NCBI RefSeq assembly: GCF_030056815.1
Contig: NZ_JASHKR010000014.1
Location: 1-64,000, forward strand
Length of the DNA stretch: 64,000 nucleotides
Direction of reading: 5' to 3'
Source: Rhodococcus sp. IEGM 1379
GTDB taxonomy: Bacteria > Actinomycetota > Actinomycetes > Mycobacteriales > Mycobacteriaceae
The first letter of the stretch is position 1. Each line of letters opens with the position of its first letter. The notes under the pieces were generated by a model that did not search any database, was not told the DNA's origin, and worked only from the letters and a program-made list of their open reading frames with translations. A program made the position numbers and the translations under genes. Positions 42,316-52,763 of this stretch are shown here, piece by piece.

Positions 42316-45300
42316 GTCGAGGATTTCCTGCTGCTCAACGGCGTGAACCTTGCTCGAACCCGAGGAAGGCGCCGACATCGAACGACGCGAAATGCGCTTG
42401 ATACCGCTCAAAGTGTCAGGCAGCATTTCCGGCAGCGCCAAGCCGAGGAACGGCCAGGCGCCCTGGTTGGCCGGCTCTTCCTGGACCCAGCGGAACTCTG
42501 TCGCGTTCGGGTAGCGGTCCAGAGTTTCCTTCAGACGACGCTTCGGCACCGGGTACAGCTGCTCGACGCGCACGATCGCGACGTCGTTGCGGTTGTCCTT
42601 GTGCTTCTTGGCCAGCAGTTCCCAGTACAGCTTGCCGCTGACCATCAGAACGCGCCTGACCGGATCGCGTGACTCTTCGCCGCTCTCGATGTTGGGCTCT
42701 TCGAAGACCGAACGGAACTTGCCCGTGGTGAAGTCTTCGATGTTGCTGACTGCAGCCTTGTTGCGCAGCATCGACTTGGGGGTGAAGACCACCAGCGGAC
42801 GACGGATGCCGTCCAGGTGATGGCGACGCAGCAAGTGGAAGTAGCTTGCCGGCGTGGACGGAACGGCAACCGTCATCGAGCCCTCGGCGCACAGCTGGAG
42901 GAAACGCTCGATACGACCGGACGTGTGGTCCGGGCCCTGGCCTTCGTGGCCGTGCGGCAGCAGCAGCACGACGTCGGAGAGCTGGCCCCACTTGGCTTCA
43001 CCCGAGCTGATGAACTCGTCGATGATGGTCTGCGCGCCGTTGACGAAGTCACCGAACTGCGCTTCCCAGAGCACGAGTGCATCCGGATTTCCGACGGAGT
43101 AGCCGTACTCGAAGCCCAGGCCTGCGTACTCGGTGAGAGCGGAGTCGTAGACCATGAACTTGCCGCCGTTGTCGGCGTTGGCTGCGATCTCCGCGATCGG
43201 GCTGTACTCGTTGCCGTTCTTACGGTCGATGAGCACGGCGTGACGCTGCGTGAAGGTGCCACGCTTGGAGTCCTGACCCGCGAGGCGGATCAGTGCGCCC
43301 TGTTCGGCCAACGAGCCGAATGCGAGCAGTTCGGCGAACGCCCAGTCGACATGACCCTCGCGGGACATCTCGCGACGCTTTTCTGCGACAGGCTTGACAC
43401 GCGGGTGGGTAGTGAAGCCCTCCGGAACGTTGACAAACGCGTCGCCGATGCGTGCGAGAACCTCGGGAGAGACAGCCGTGGTCAGGCGAGCCGGGGGAGT
43501 CTGGTCGAGTTCGACGGACTCCGACGGTTCGGGCTGGAACTTCTCGAGCTCACGGACCTCGTTGAAGACCCGTTCGAGCTGGCCTTGGTAGTCGCGAAGT
43601 GCGTCTTCGGCTTCCTTGAGGGAGATGTCACCGCGGCCGATGAGGGACTCGGTGTAGCTCTTACGAACGCTGCGCTTGGTGTCGATGACGTCGTACATCG
43701 CCGGCTGGGTCATCGAGGGGTCGTCGCCCTCGTTGTGTCCACGACGGCGGTAGCAGATGAGGTCGATGACAACGTCCTTGCCGAACTTCTCACGGAAGTC
43801 GACAGCCATCTGAGCAACCCAGACACACGCTTCGGGGTCGTCGCCGTTGACGTGGAAGATCGGCGAAGCGATCATCTTCGCGACGTCCGTGCAGTACTCG
43901 GACGAACGTGAATGTTCAGGCGCGGTGGTGAAGCCGACCTGGTTGTTCACAACGATGTGGACAGTGCCGCCTGTGCGGTATCCGCGCAACAGCGACAGGT
44001 TGAGAGTCTCGGCAACAACACCCTGACCGGCGAATGCCGCGTCACCGTGAAGCATGAGCGGGAGAACGGTGAAGCCCTCTTCGCCCTTGTCGAGGATGTC
44101 TTGCTTGGCGCGAACCAGGCCTTCGAGAACCGGGTCGACGGCCTCGAGGTGCGACGGGTTGGCCGTCAACGACACAGCAATGTCGTTGTCGCCGAACATC
44201 TGGATGTACGTTCCGCGTGCACCGAGGTGGTACTTCACGTCGCCGGAGCCGTGTGCGGCCGCCGGGTTCATGTTGCCCTCGAACTCGGTGAAGATCTTCG
44301 AGTACGGCTTGCCGACGATGTTCGCCAGAACGTTCAGGCGGCCGCGGTGCGGCATGCCGATGACGACCTCGTCGAGCTGATGCTCGGCAGCCTGGTCGAT
44401 CACGGCGTCCATCATCGGAATGACGGTCTCGGCGCCCTCGAGAGAGAAGCGCTTCTGGCCGACGTACTTGGTCTGAAGGAACGTCTCGAAAGCCTCGGCG
44501 GCGTTGAGCTTGCTCAGGATGTACTTCTGCTGAGCAACGGTCGGCTTGGGGTGACGAGCCTCGACGCGGTCCTGGATCCACTGGCGCTGATCCGTCTCGA
44601 GAATGTGTGTGTACTCGACACCGATGTGGCGGCAATACGCGTCGCGCAGCACGCTGAGCACGTCGCGAAGCTTCATCTTGTCTTTGCCGTGGAAGCCGCC
44701 GACCTTGAACTCACGATCAAGATCCCAGAGCGTCAGGCCGTGGCTGATGACGTCGAGGTCGGGGTGGCTGCGGAACTTGTCCTTGACGAACTGCAAGGGG
44801 TCCGTATCCGCCATGAGGTGACCACGGTCGCGGTAGGCAGCGATCAGTTCGAGAACACGGGTGTTCTTGTCGACTGCGCCTTCCGGTACGTCCTTGCGCC
44901 AACGAACCGGCTCGTACGGGTTGTTCAACGCGTGGAAGATCTTGTCGTAGAACTCGTCGCTGATCAGCAGGTTGTGGATCGTGCGAAGGAAATCGCCCGA
45001 CTCGGCACCCTGGATGATGCGGTGATCGTAGGTCGACGTGAGCGTCATCAGCTTGCCGACGCCCATCTCGGCGAGCTTCTCGTCGCTCGAACCCTGGAAT
45101 TCTGCGGGGTACTCCATCGCGCCGGCACCGATGATGGCGCCCTGACCCTTCATCAGACGCGGCACGGAGTGAACCGTTCCGATTCCGCCTGGGTTGGTCA
45201 GTGAGATAGTGACACCGGCGAAGTCTTCGCCGGTGAGCTTGCCTTCACGTGCACGGCGGACGACGTCCTCGTACGCAGCGTGGAACTGCACGAAGTTCAT

Positions 45301-46035
45301 CGACTCGGTGTTGCGGATGGCAGCGACTACGAGTGAGCGGCTGCCGTCCTTGCCGGGAAGGTCGATTGCGAGCCCGAGATTGGTGTGCTCGGGTGTGACC
45401 GCGTTCGGCTTGCCGTTGATCTCGGCGAAGTGCCGGTTCATGTTCGGGAAGGCGTTGACGGCCTGGATGATCGCGTAACCCAGCAGGTGGGTGAACGAGA
45501 TCTTGCCGCCGCGGGTGCGCGCGAGGTGGTTGTTGATGACGATGCGGTTGTCGAACATCAGCTTCGCGGGGATGGCGCGAACGCTGGTCGCCGTCGGAAT
45601 CTCGAGCGACGCCGACATGTTCTTGACGACGGCTGCTGCTGCGCCACGAAGAACCTTGGACTCTTCGCCACTAGTTGGTGCAGCCTTGACCGGGGCGGCT
45701 GGTGCAGCCTGGGCCGGTGCTGCGGGTGCGGCAGCCTTGGGGGCAGGAGCCACGGGTGCCGCGGCCTTCGGCGGAGCCGGGGGGACGGGCGGGGCGGATT
45801 TCGGAGCAGCCGGCGGAGCGAGCGTAGCTGCGGGTGCAGCCGCGTTGCCGTTTGTGGCAGTCCCGTTTCCACCTCCAGCCGTTCCACTACCCGGATTCGC
45901 CGACTCCGGCGAGTAATCGGTCAAGAATTCGTGCCAACTGGGATCCACGGACGACGGGTCGTCCTGGAAGCGTTGGTACATCTCGTCAACCAGCCACTGG
46001 TTCTGTCCGAATTGGGATGTAGAACTGCTGCTCAC
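42292..46035 (-). CDS. kgd: multifunctional 2-oxoglutarate decarboxylase/dehydrogenase E1-E2 (Kgd)
   Basis: 1247 residues, the actinobacterial fusion serving the TCA cycle. An N-terminal segment ([19 protein letters not shown]) leads to an Ala/Pro-rich linker, an E2-type succinyltransferase domain (about 115-350) ending in [17 protein letters not shown], and a thiamine-diphosphate E1 domain (about 420-1247) with [19 protein letters not shown] and [12 protein letters not shown]. No lipoyl domain is present, as expected. It has 2-oxoglutarate decarboxylase, carboligase and E1 activities in mycobacteria and is controlled by the FHA protein GarA/OdhI. GTG start at 46035. Confidence 0.95.
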   Translation of the reverse strand: MSSSSTSQFGQNQWLVDEMYQRFQDDPSSVDPSWHEFLTDYSPESANPGSGTAGGGNGTATNGNAAAPAATLAPPAAPKSAPPVPPAPPKAAAPVAPAPKAAAPAAPAQAAPAAPVKAAPTSGEESKVLRGAAAAVVKNMSASLEIPTATSVRAIPAKLMFDNRIVINNHLARTRGGKISFTHLLGYAIIQAVNAFPNMNRHFAEINGKPNAVTPEHTNLGLAIDLPGKDGSRSLVVAAIRNTESMNFVQFHAAYEDVVRRAREGKLTGEDFAGVTISLTNPGGIGTVHSVPRLMKGQGAIIGAGAMEYPAEFQGSSDEKLAEMGVGKLMTLTSTYDHRIIQGAESGDFLRTIHNLLISDEFYDKIFHALNNPYEPVRWRKDVPEGAVDKNTRVLELIAAYRDRGHLMADTDPLQFVKDKFRSHPDLDVISHGLTLWDLDREFKVGGFHGKDKMKLRDVLSVLRDAYCRHIGVEYTHILETDQRQWIQDRVEARHPKPTVAQQKYILSKLNAAEAFETFLQTKYVGQKRFSLEGAETVIPMMDAVIDQAAEHQLDEVVIGMPHRGRLNVLANIVGKPYSKIFTEFEGNMNPAAAHGSGDVKYHLGARGTYIQMFGDNDIAVSLTANPSHLEAVDPVLEGLVRAKQDILDKGEEGFTVLPLMLHGDAAFAGQGVVAETLNLSLLRGYRTGGTVHIVVNNQVGFTTAPEHSRSSEYCTDVAKMIASPIFHVNGDDPEACVWVAQMAVDFREKFGKDVVIDLICYRRRGHNEGDDPSMTQPAMYDVIDTKRSVRKSYTESLIGRGDISLKEAEDALRDYQGQLERVFNEVRELEKFQPEPSESVELDQTPPARLTTAVSPEVLARIGDAFVNVPEGFTTHPRVKPVAEKRREMSREGHVDWAFAELLAFGSLAEQGALIRLAGQDSKRGTFTQRHAVLIDRKNGNEYSPIAEIAANADNGGKFMVYDSALTEYAGLGFEYGYSVGNPDALVLWEAQFGDFVNGAQTIIDEFISSGEAKWGQLSDVVLLLPHGHEGQGPDHTSGRIERFLQLCAEGSMTVAVPSTPASYFHLLRRHHLDGIRRPLVVFTPKSMLRNKAAVSNIEDFTTGKFRSVFEEPNIESGEESRDPVRRVLMVSGKLYWELLAKKHKDNRNDVAIVRVEQLYPVPKRRLKETLDRYPNATEFRWVQEEPANQGAWPFLGLALPEMLPDTLSGIKRISRRSMSAPSSGSSKVHAVEQQEILDEAFLPTN

Positions 46036-46135
46036 GGCAGGTGTTCGCCTCGTTTCTATTTCGGTACCCGATCAGAGCGCCTATATACATGAGATTAGCC
46101 CGAGCGTGTGACAAGGAAATATCCGGCACACGATT

Positions 46136-46151
46136 TGTGATCTGACTCACG
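46136..46151. promoter_or_regulatory. CRP/GlxR-like site upstream of kgd
   Basis: TGTGATCTGACTCACG matches TGTGA-N6-TCACR, the CRP/GlxR consensus, about 100 bases upstream of the kgd start. A second palindromic TGTGATCACA lies at 46166-46175 without the usual six-base spacing. Control of the TCA cycle by a cAMP-receptor-type regulator would fit what is known for GlxR in corynebacteria. Confidence 0.5.
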
Positions 46152-46211
46152 GTGTTGCGCAATCTTGTGATCACACATCACCTCTCGGCGGTACAAATCT
46201 GCTCTTCACTG

Positions 46212-49200
46212 TCACCTGACGGGGTTTCCTTCGATGACAGTTCTCGATGACAGATTATTCCCTTCGCGCGCCTGCGATGCATCCCAGAGTCGCGAGTAGT
46301 GACCACCGGCATACCGCAGGTGCGCGTGCGGGCCGCACTCAACGATACGTCCCCGGTCAACTACGACAATCAGGTCGGCGCGGGCAGCCGTCGCCAGGCG
46401 ATGTGCAACGACGACCGAGGTCCGTTGTCGGGTGACCGACCGGCTTGCCTCGAGAACCATCCGTTCGGTTGCAGGATCGAGTGTGGCCGTCGCTTCATCG
46501 AGCAGCAGAATGTCTGGATCGACCAACTCGGCGCGTGCCAGCGCGATGAGTTGACGCTGCCCCGCGGACAGTCCTTGCCCGCGTTCGCCGACCGGATGGT
46601 TCATGCCGCCGCGCATCTCCGCGATCGATTGCAACGCGCCGACAGACCGGGCGGCTTGCTCGATGAGCTCGTGGGAGGCATCCGGCTTTCCGAACGCGAT
46701 GTTTTCCGCAACGGTCCCGGTGAACAGATGAGCTTCCTGCGGTACGACGCCCAGTCGGCCGCGGTACTGCGAGAGGTGGAAGTTGCGGATGTCGGTTCCG
46801 TCGACTCGGACGCAGCCGCTGCTCGGATCGTAGAACCGGGCCAGCAGTTTGACGACGGTGGACTTTCCGGCGCCGGTTCGCCCGACGAGCGCGACGCTCG
46901 TGCCGGCGGGGATATGCAGTTCGATATCGGTGAGTGCGTCGACGTCGGCGCCGGAGTACCGGAAGCCCACCTCGCGCAGATGGACGTCACCGTCGAGGCG
47001 TCCCTCCAGCGGGATGAGGGTGTTGCTGTCGGCGGTTTCGATGGAACTCCGGGTGCGGAGCAGATCGCCGATTCGCTTCAGTCCGACGTTTGCCTGCTGG
47101 TAACCGTCGAATACCTGTGAAAGTTGCTGGATGGGTCCGAACAGCAAACCCAGATACAGAACGAACGCGATCAGTACACCGACTGACGTCGAACCGTCGG
47201 CTACCTGCCGGGCTCCGACGAAGACGACTCCGGCAAGCGCGAGGTCCGATAGGAAGGCGATGAACGGGAAGTACAACGAGATCGCACGTTGCGAGCGCAT
47301 TCGTGATCGGCGATAGCTTTCGGACCGTTCCGCGAATCGTCGTGCCGCTCCCTCTTCACGTCGATAAGCCTGGGATGCCCGCAAACCCGTGATGTTCTCC
47401 TGGAAATCCGCATTGACGACGGAGATTCGCTCACGAGATTGGGTGTACGCCACCGAGGAGATTTTGCGGAAGATCACTGTCGAGAGGATCAGCGGCGGAA
47501 TCACGGCCAGCGCGACCAACGCCAGGGTCACATCGGTGACCAGGAGCGCGATCGAGATACCGCCGACCGTCAGGACGCTCACGATTGCCGTCGACATTCC
47601 GGTTTGGATGAACGAAGACAGTGCGTCGACGTCGGTGGTCATCCGCGTCATGATGCGGCCGGAGAGTTCACGTTCGTAGTAGTCGAGTCCGAGTCTCTGA
47701 AGGTGTGCGTAGCTGCGGACGCGAAGTCCGAACAGGACGCGTTCACCGGCACGAGCGGTCAGAACTGTCATCGCTGCGACAATTGCCCAGTCCGCAGCCA
47801 CCAACAGGGCGCCGAGTACTGCTGCGATGGTCAGTGTCGAGGGGTTTTCGGTGACCACTCCGTGGTCGATTGCGTATCGGACCAGTGACGGGAACGCGAT
47901 GGTTGCAGCAGAGTCGAGTGCCAGAGCAGCGACTACTGCCAGCAGGATCCAGCGAATGGGCCGGAGTATACGTAGGAGGGAGAACTCCGAATCGGACTCG
48001 CGCAGGCTCTCGGTTGCAACTGCGGGAACTTCCCGAGCGGGCGGTAATGCGTCTACCGCGGCTTGCAACGCCGGCGTGATTGCGAGACCGGATTGGACGC
48101 TCGAATTCGCGGAGTCCGATACCGTCGGCCACAACTGCTCGGCAGTGGGTTCGTGGTGGTTCTTCTCAGGCTCGGCACCGTTGTCGTCGATGTCCACGGG
48201 TGTGTCGCCGAGGGTCGAGAACAGCGTCCGAAAGAGTGCGCAGCGGGATTCCAGTTCGTTGACAGTGCCCGAATCGATGATCCGTCCGCCGTCCAGTACA
48301 GCAACCCGATCGGCGAGAGTGAGGGTTGATCGTCGATGCGCGAGGATCAGCGTCGTCTGTCGGCGACGGGCTCGGAAGGCGTCGAAGATCGCGGCCTCGG
48401 TTGCGGCGTCCACGGCGGAGGTGGCGTCGTCGAGGACCAGAATCCGGGGGTTCACCAGCAGGGCTCGGGCAAGCGCGATGCGCTGGCGTTGGCCGCCGGA
48501 GAGCGTCAGACCACGTTCACCGACGACGGTGTCGTACCCGTCGGGAAGCGCTTCGATGAAGTCGTCGGCATGCGCCATCGCTGCCGCTGCCCGGATGTCG
48601 TCGTCGGACGCGTCGCTGCGACCCAACGCGATGTTGGACGCGATGGTGTCCGAGAACAGGAACGGTTCGTCGAAAGCGAGGCTGATCGCGGAGCGCAGTT
48701 GATCGCTTCGAAGGTCACTGATCGGTAGTGATTCCGTTGCTGCGTCCAGCCGGATCGAGCCTGATTCGGGCGCGTAGAACCGGGGGAGAAGGAGCGCAAG
48801 TGCAGTCTTTCCGGAACCCGAGGGGCCGACGACGGCGACGGTTTCGCCGGGTTCGATACGGAGGTTGAATCCGGACAGGACTTGGCGGTCGGAATCGAAT
48901 CCGAAGGTGACATTCTCGAACGTGACGCCGAGGGGACCGTCGGGAAGGTCGAGGGGATGTGGCGGGTCGGCGATGTCGGGCTGCGCGCCGATGACGTCGT
49001 AGACCCGTTCGACGGCGGCGCGCGCGAGCTGGGCCATCACGACCACCGAGGACAGCGTGCGGGTCACCCCGGTCATGGTCACGATGTAGGTCGCGAAGGC
49101 GAGGAAGGTTCCGACGGTGATCCGGTCGTGGAGTGCGAGATAGCCGCCGACCGCGATGACGGCGACTTGCCCAAGTTGCGGCAGTGCCGCCATCGTCGGA

Positions 49201-49946
49201 GTGAATTTTGCGTTGAGTCGTGCGACACGCATCCGTTCGCGGTAGAGCGTGCGGCTGTGCTTCTCGAGCTGATCGATTGCCCGCTCTTCTTGACCGAACC
49301 CTTTGACGACGCGGACTCCGGTGACGGTTTCCTCGACGTGCTGGGCGAGATCGGCAGCGCGTTGCTGGGCCGACCAGGTGGCGGCGTAGAGCGTCGGGCG
49401 CATCAGGAAGACGACCAGGCCGACGGCCGGAATAATCGCCAGCGCGATGAGCGTCAGCAGCGGAGAGAGCCAGGCCATGATGCCGATGGCCAGCACGAAT
49501 TGCAGCAATGCCCCTGCCGACATCGGGACCATTGCGAGCAGACCCTGCACGAGTTGGAGATCGGAAATCGAGCGCGAGACAACCTGGCCGGTGCGTATTT
49601 CGTCCTGCCCGCGGCCGTCGAGGCGCTGAAGCGAGCCGAGTAATGCGAGCCGTAAGTCATGTTGAACATTGAGGGAGAGCCGACCGGCAAGCATGCGGCG
49701 GCCGTACTGACAGGCGAAGCGCACGATCGCCAACGCGGCGATCGCCAGGGCGGCGAGCGTGATGACTTTTCCGGCGTTCTGTTCCTCCGCCGCATCGAGT
49801 GCGTAGCGAGTGAGCAGTGGGAAGGAAATGTCGATGGTTGCTGCCACCACTGTCACGGCGAGCGCGCCGATCGCTGTCCGGCGGTGAAGCCAGCAAGCGT
49901 GTACCAGTCGGCGTATCCAACCGGGGTGTGGTGTGGTCGTGTTCAT
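46212..49946 (-). CDS. fused ABC exporter with two TMD-NBD units
   Basis: 1244 residues from the ATG at 49946 (a longer frame reaches 50087). Two complete ABC-B halves in one chain: six helices, then GPSGSGKTALALLLPRFY and LSGGQRQRIALARALL; again six helices, then GRTGAGKSTVVKLLARFYDP and LSAGQRQLIALARAELV. The second signature is LSAGQ, not LSGGQ. The linker (about 615-680) is acidic and variable. Similar in plan to M. tuberculosis Rv0194-type multidrug exporters; lipid or drug export is possible. Gene order places it beside the two-gene ABC transporter, 38 bases after its permease. Confidence 0.87.
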   Translation of the reverse strand: MNTTTPHPGWIRRLVHACWLHRRTAIGALAVTVVAATIDISFPLLTRYALDAAEEQNAGKVITLAALAIAALAIVRFACQYGRRMLAGRLSLNVQHDLRLALLGSLQRLDGRGQDEIRTGQVVSRSISDLQLVQGLLAMVPMSAGALLQFVLAIGIMAWLSPLLTLIALAIIPAVGLVVFLMRPTLYAATWSAQQRAADLAQHVEETVTGVRVVKGFGQEERAIDQLEKHSRTLYRERMRVARLNAKFTPTMAALPQLGQVAVIAVGGYLALHDRITVGTFLAFATYIVTMTGVTRTLSSVVVMAQLARAAVERVYDVIGAQPDIADPPHPLDLPDGPLGVTFENVTFGFDSDRQVLSGFNLRIEPGETVAVVGPSGSGKTALALLLPRFYAPESGSIRLDAATESLPISDLRSDQLRSAISLAFDEPFLFSDTIASNIALGRSDASDDDIRAAAAMAHADDFIEALPDGYDTVVGERGLTLSGGQRQRIALARALLVNPRILVLDDATSAVDAATEAAIFDAFRARRRQTTLILAHRRSTLTLADRVAVLDGGRIIDSGTVNELESRCALFRTLFSTLGDTPVDIDDNGAEPEKNHHEPTAEQLWPTVSDSANSSVQSGLAITPALQAAVDALPPAREVPAVATESLRESDSEFSLLRILRPIRWILLAVVAALALDSAATIAFPSLVRYAIDHGVVTENPSTLTIAAVLGALLVAADWAIVAAMTVLTARAGERVLFGLRVRSYAHLQRLGLDYYERELSGRIMTRMTTDVDALSSFIQTGMSTAIVSVLTVGGISIALLVTDVTLALVALAVIPPLILSTVIFRKISSVAYTQSRERISVVNADFQENITGLRASQAYRREEGAARRFAERSESYRRSRMRSQRAISLYFPFIAFLSDLALAGVVFVGARQVADGSTSVGVLIAFVLYLGLLFGPIQQLSQVFDGYQQANVGLKRIGDLLRTRSSIETADSNTLIPLEGRLDGDVHLREVGFRYSGADVDALTDIELHIPAGTSVALVGRTGAGKSTVVKLLARFYDPSSGCVRVDGTDIRNFHLSQYRGRLGVVPQEAHLFTGTVAENIAFGKPDASHELIEQAARSVGALQSIAEMRGGMNHPVGERGQGLSAGQRQLIALARAELVDPDILLLDEATATLDPATERMVLEASRSVTRQRTSVVVAHRLATAARADLIVVVDRGRIVECGPHAHLRYAGGHYSRLWDASQAREGNNLSSRTVIEGNPVR

Positions 49947-49984
49947 CGCGATCCACGGTAGACCCGGGTGCAGACAGGTTCCGC

Positions 49985-50758
49985 TCAGGTGATGTCGCGG
50001 GTCCTCGTGCGCAACCAGCCGGCGCCGGCGAAGACGACAACCCAGGCGACCAGGACCATCGGCGCATTCGGCCAAGACGTAAACCAATCGAGCTCAACCG
50101 ACGGTCCCGAATTCACGATGGTGCCGACGGCCGCTGATCCCGGCAATGCGGTTCCGATTCCGTCGGCACCGACAACACCCAGCAGTGCTCGGAGAATCCA
50201 CTCGCCGAACAGGAACCACAATGTCACCGACAGCACGCCGGCCATCGAGGAACCGGTGAGCAGCGTGAAGCCGGCTCCGATCAGTGCACATAAGGCGCAG
50301 GCGAGAATTCCCGCACCGCAGATGGCGAACAGGTCGGTTGTGAAACCGAAGTCGCGATTGAACAAGAACATCGCGCCGATACCCACGACTTGCACGGCAA
50401 GCGCGTAGCCGACAGCGAACGCGGCGATGACACCCAGCTTGGCGGCAATCACGCCGTCGCGCCCGTGCGCGGTGAGGAAAGTGGTGGTGAGAGTTTTGTG
50501 CGTGAATTCGTTTGCAACAGTGACCGCGCCGAAGATTGTCGCGAAGACGAGAGCAACGACCGAGGACCCGCCGAGCACGATTGCCGTCGATGCGAGATTG
50601 ACGTCGAACGAAGTGTCAGCTGAATCCGCAATGGACTGGACCAGCGGCCGGGTGATCGAACCGGACAGGAAGGCGATGCCGACCGGTGCCAGCGCGAGCG
50701 CCCACCAGGTGCGCAGGGTCAGGACTTTCTTCATTTCGGCCTGAACGAGAGTTGTCAC
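49985..50758 (-). CDS. ABC-2-type transporter permease
   Basis: 257 residues with six predicted helices. LVQAEMKKVLTLRTWWALALAP at the start and VANEFTHKTLTTTFLTAHGR near 80 are typical of ABC-2 permeases paired with a CcmA-like ATPase. The start overlaps the ATPase stop by four bases. Substrate unknown; export of a peptide or drug, or bacteriocin-type self-protection, is possible. Confidence 0.85.
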   Translation of the reverse strand: MTTLVQAEMKKVLTLRTWWALALAPVGIAFLSGSITRPLVQSIADSADTSFDVNLASTAIVLGGSSVVALVFATIFGAVTVANEFTHKTLTTTFLTAHGRDGVIAAKLGVIAAFAVGYALAVQVVGIGAMFLFNRDFGFTTDLFAICGAGILACALCALIGAGFTLLTGSSMAGVLSVTLWFLFGEWILRALLGVVGADGIGTALPGSAAVGTIVNSGPSVELDWFTSWPNAPMVLVAWVVVFAGAGWLRTRTRDIT

Positions 50759-51774
50759 CGTTGCCCTCCTGCGGGTCCGTATCCAGTTGGCCCGAAGTAT
50801 CCGGACGGCGGACCGTACTGCCCCGACGGTGGGCCGTATCCGACAGGGGCGACGGCAAATTGTGGTGTGGTCATCGAAATGAACAGTTGCTCGAGATCGC
50901 CGTGATCGGTAAAGACATCGAAGATGGTCACGCCGGAGGCAGCTGAAACCGGCACCAGCGCGGAACTGTCGGTGCCGCTCACCGCCAGTCTTCCGTCCTG
51001 CATGATCTGTACGTCGGTGATTCCGCGAGCAGCCAGGGCCGTCGCGAACAGCGGCGGGTTGGAGCAGGCGACGACGAGTCGGCTTCGACGCGATGCGCGG
51101 AGGCTGTCGATACTTCCTTCGTAGACCAGGGAACCGGTGCTCACGATGACCACGTGGTCGATCATCGCCTCCACTGCGCTCAGCGTCTCGCTCGACATCA
51201 ACACTGTTCGCCCGGATGCAGCGAACGTCTGTAAGAACTGACGCAGCCAGGCACTGCCTTCGAGGTCGAGTCCGTGGACGGGTTCGTCGAGTACCAGAAT
51301 TTCCGGATCACCGAGCATTGCGGTGGCAAGTGCCAGTCGTTGCTTCATGCCCAGCGAGAAGAATGCGGTTTTGCGATCGGCGGACGACTCGAGTCCGACC
51401 AACGACACAACCTGCGCGACGCGCTTTGCAGACATTCCGATAGCCGCGGCGTAGATCTCGAGATGTGCCCGCGCAGTCCGGGCGGGATGGATGCCACGAG
51501 TGTCGAGAACTGCTCCGACGGTGCGGGCCGGCGACGGTAGTCGCGACATGGGTAGGCCGTTGACGGTCGCGGAGCCTTCGGTGGGTGACACCAGGCCGAG
51601 CAGTATGCGCAGGGTGATGGTTTTTCCGGCACCGATATGCCCGAGGAAACCGGTGACGGAGCCTGCCGGGGCATCGAAGCTGAGGTCGTTGACTGCCCTC
51701 ACCGTCTTGAACGTCTTGGTCAACCCTCGAATTTCGATGGGCGCGGAGACTCGCCCCGATGCAGTTCTGGTCAA
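50755..51774 (-). CDS. ABC transporter ATP-binding protein (CcmA/DrrA-like)
   Basis: 339 residues. Start codon TTG at 51774 with AGGAG about six bases upstream. Walker A reads GHIGAGKTITLRILLGL (His at the usual Asn position), signature FFSLGMKQRLALATAMLG, and Walker B ILVLDEPVHGLDLEGS. A C-terminal regulatory part ends in a Gly/Tyr/Pro-rich tail (GYGPPSGQYGPPSGYFGPTG) that has no obvious role. Coupled by a four-base overlap to the ABC-2 permease. Confidence 0.87.
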   Translation of the reverse strand: MTRTASGRVSAPIEIRGLTKTFKTVRAVNDLSFDAPAGSVTGFLGHIGAGKTITLRILLGLVSPTEGSATVNGLPMSRLPSPARTVGAVLDTRGIHPARTARAHLEIYAAAIGMSAKRVAQVVSLVGLESSADRKTAFFSLGMKQRLALATAMLGDPEILVLDEPVHGLDLEGSAWLRQFLQTFAASGRTVLMSSETLSAVEAMIDHVVIVSTGSLVYEGSIDSLRASRRSRLVVACSNPPLFATALAARGITDVQIMQDGRLAVSGTDSSALVPVSAASGVTIFDVFTDHGDLEQLFISMTTPQFAVAPVGYGPPSGQYGPPSGYFGPTGYGPAGGQR

Positions 51775-51827
51775 AGCTGCTCCTGCGTCGACGGCTGTTA
51801 TCTGTTCTGAGCGTACGGCCCGCGAGG

Positions 51828-52589
51828 TTATCTACGGAGTACCCGTGCGGTGTCGGTGCCGTCGGAGATAAAGGGATCGTCGGCAGGCATGACGATCAGG
51901 TGATCGGTCCACCTCGTGGGTGCCGGACCGAATGCTTCGCGCGCATTCTTGACGACACCCTTGCCGATTACGCGATTGCCGGCGCCGCCGATGACGGCGC
52001 CGATGCCGGCGGGGATCAACTTCCCGAGGATGAGGGCGCTGCGTTTGGCAGCGTATTTTGTCACGAACTTGCGCACCAGCGTGCTGTTCATTCCGCGCAT
52101 CGTGGGGCCGGGGATCTTGCTGGTGATGGCCGTGCCCCAGTTCTTGGCAGTCACACCGGTTACTTTCTGGACGATTTCCATGCCCGATTCACCGAGCGCG
52201 ACGGCCAGCACCAGGGCCCGTCGTTGCTGGTGATTTTCGACCGAGATGCCGTGGACCGAGGCAACCGCGAGAGTGAGGAGCGCCGAAGCTTCGAGGAAGA
52301 ACGCGGACTCGGCTCCGACGGCGGCGATGGACGCAACTGTGCCGACTCCGGGAACGGCCGCGGTTGCTCCGACGGCGCTGCCACTGCCGGTTACGGCAAG
52401 GAGGAACATCTTTTCCATTCGGGTGACGATCTGAGCCGGGGTTTCGTCAGGATGTGACCTACGGACGTGATTCACGTACTTTGCGACGGCCGGAGCTTGG
52501 AGTCGGCTGCCGTTGTCGAGAACCGCGACGAGGATCTTTTCGATCCGTCCGGCGTCGTTGGTGATCACGGTGTTCGTCGACTTGGCCAT
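51828..52589 (-). CDS. conserved protein of unknown function, EcsC-like with Gly-rich hydrophobic segments
   Basis: 253 residues from the ATG at 52589. The middle has Gly/Ala-rich hydrophobic stretches (GSAVGATAAVPGVGTVASIAA near 68-88, and GKLIPAGIGAVIGGAGNRVIG near 200) and a STLVRKFVTKYAAKRSALIL helix. This pattern resembles the EcsC-type proteins of Gram-positives, but the match is weak. It ends 53 bases before the ABC ATPase, so co-transcription with the ABC genes is possible. The N terminus (ITNDAGRIEKILVAVLDNGSR) is not familiar. Confidence 0.55.
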   Translation of the reverse strand: MAKSTNTVITNDAGRIEKILVAVLDNGSRLQAPAVAKYVNHVRRSHPDETPAQIVTRMEKMFLLAVTGSGSAVGATAAVPGVGTVASIAAVGAESAFFLEASALLTLAVASVHGISVENHQQRRALVLAVALGESGMEIVQKVTGVTAKNWGTAITSKIPGPTMRGMNSTLVRKFVTKYAAKRSALILGKLIPAGIGAVIGGAGNRVIGKGVVKNAREAFGPAPTRWTDHLIVMPADDPFISDGTDTARVLRR

Positions 52590-52763
52590 CGCACTGCCCC
52601 TCCGCAGGTGTCCCCCTCGGAATCGAGTGGGACTTCGCTTTCGAGAATAGGGGAAGTTTCCGTAGCGGAGCAGGTGGTACCTGTCATACACCCGGATCCG
52701 AGACAACCCGGAGAGCATCATGAGTGAGACGTCGAATGGGTCGAGTGCAAAAATTGGCCGACA

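Noticed and set aside
46166-46175. Second CRP site TGTGATCACA taken as an independent binding site
   Set aside because: It lacks the six-base spacing between half-sites required by the CRP/GlxR consensus; kept only as a note.
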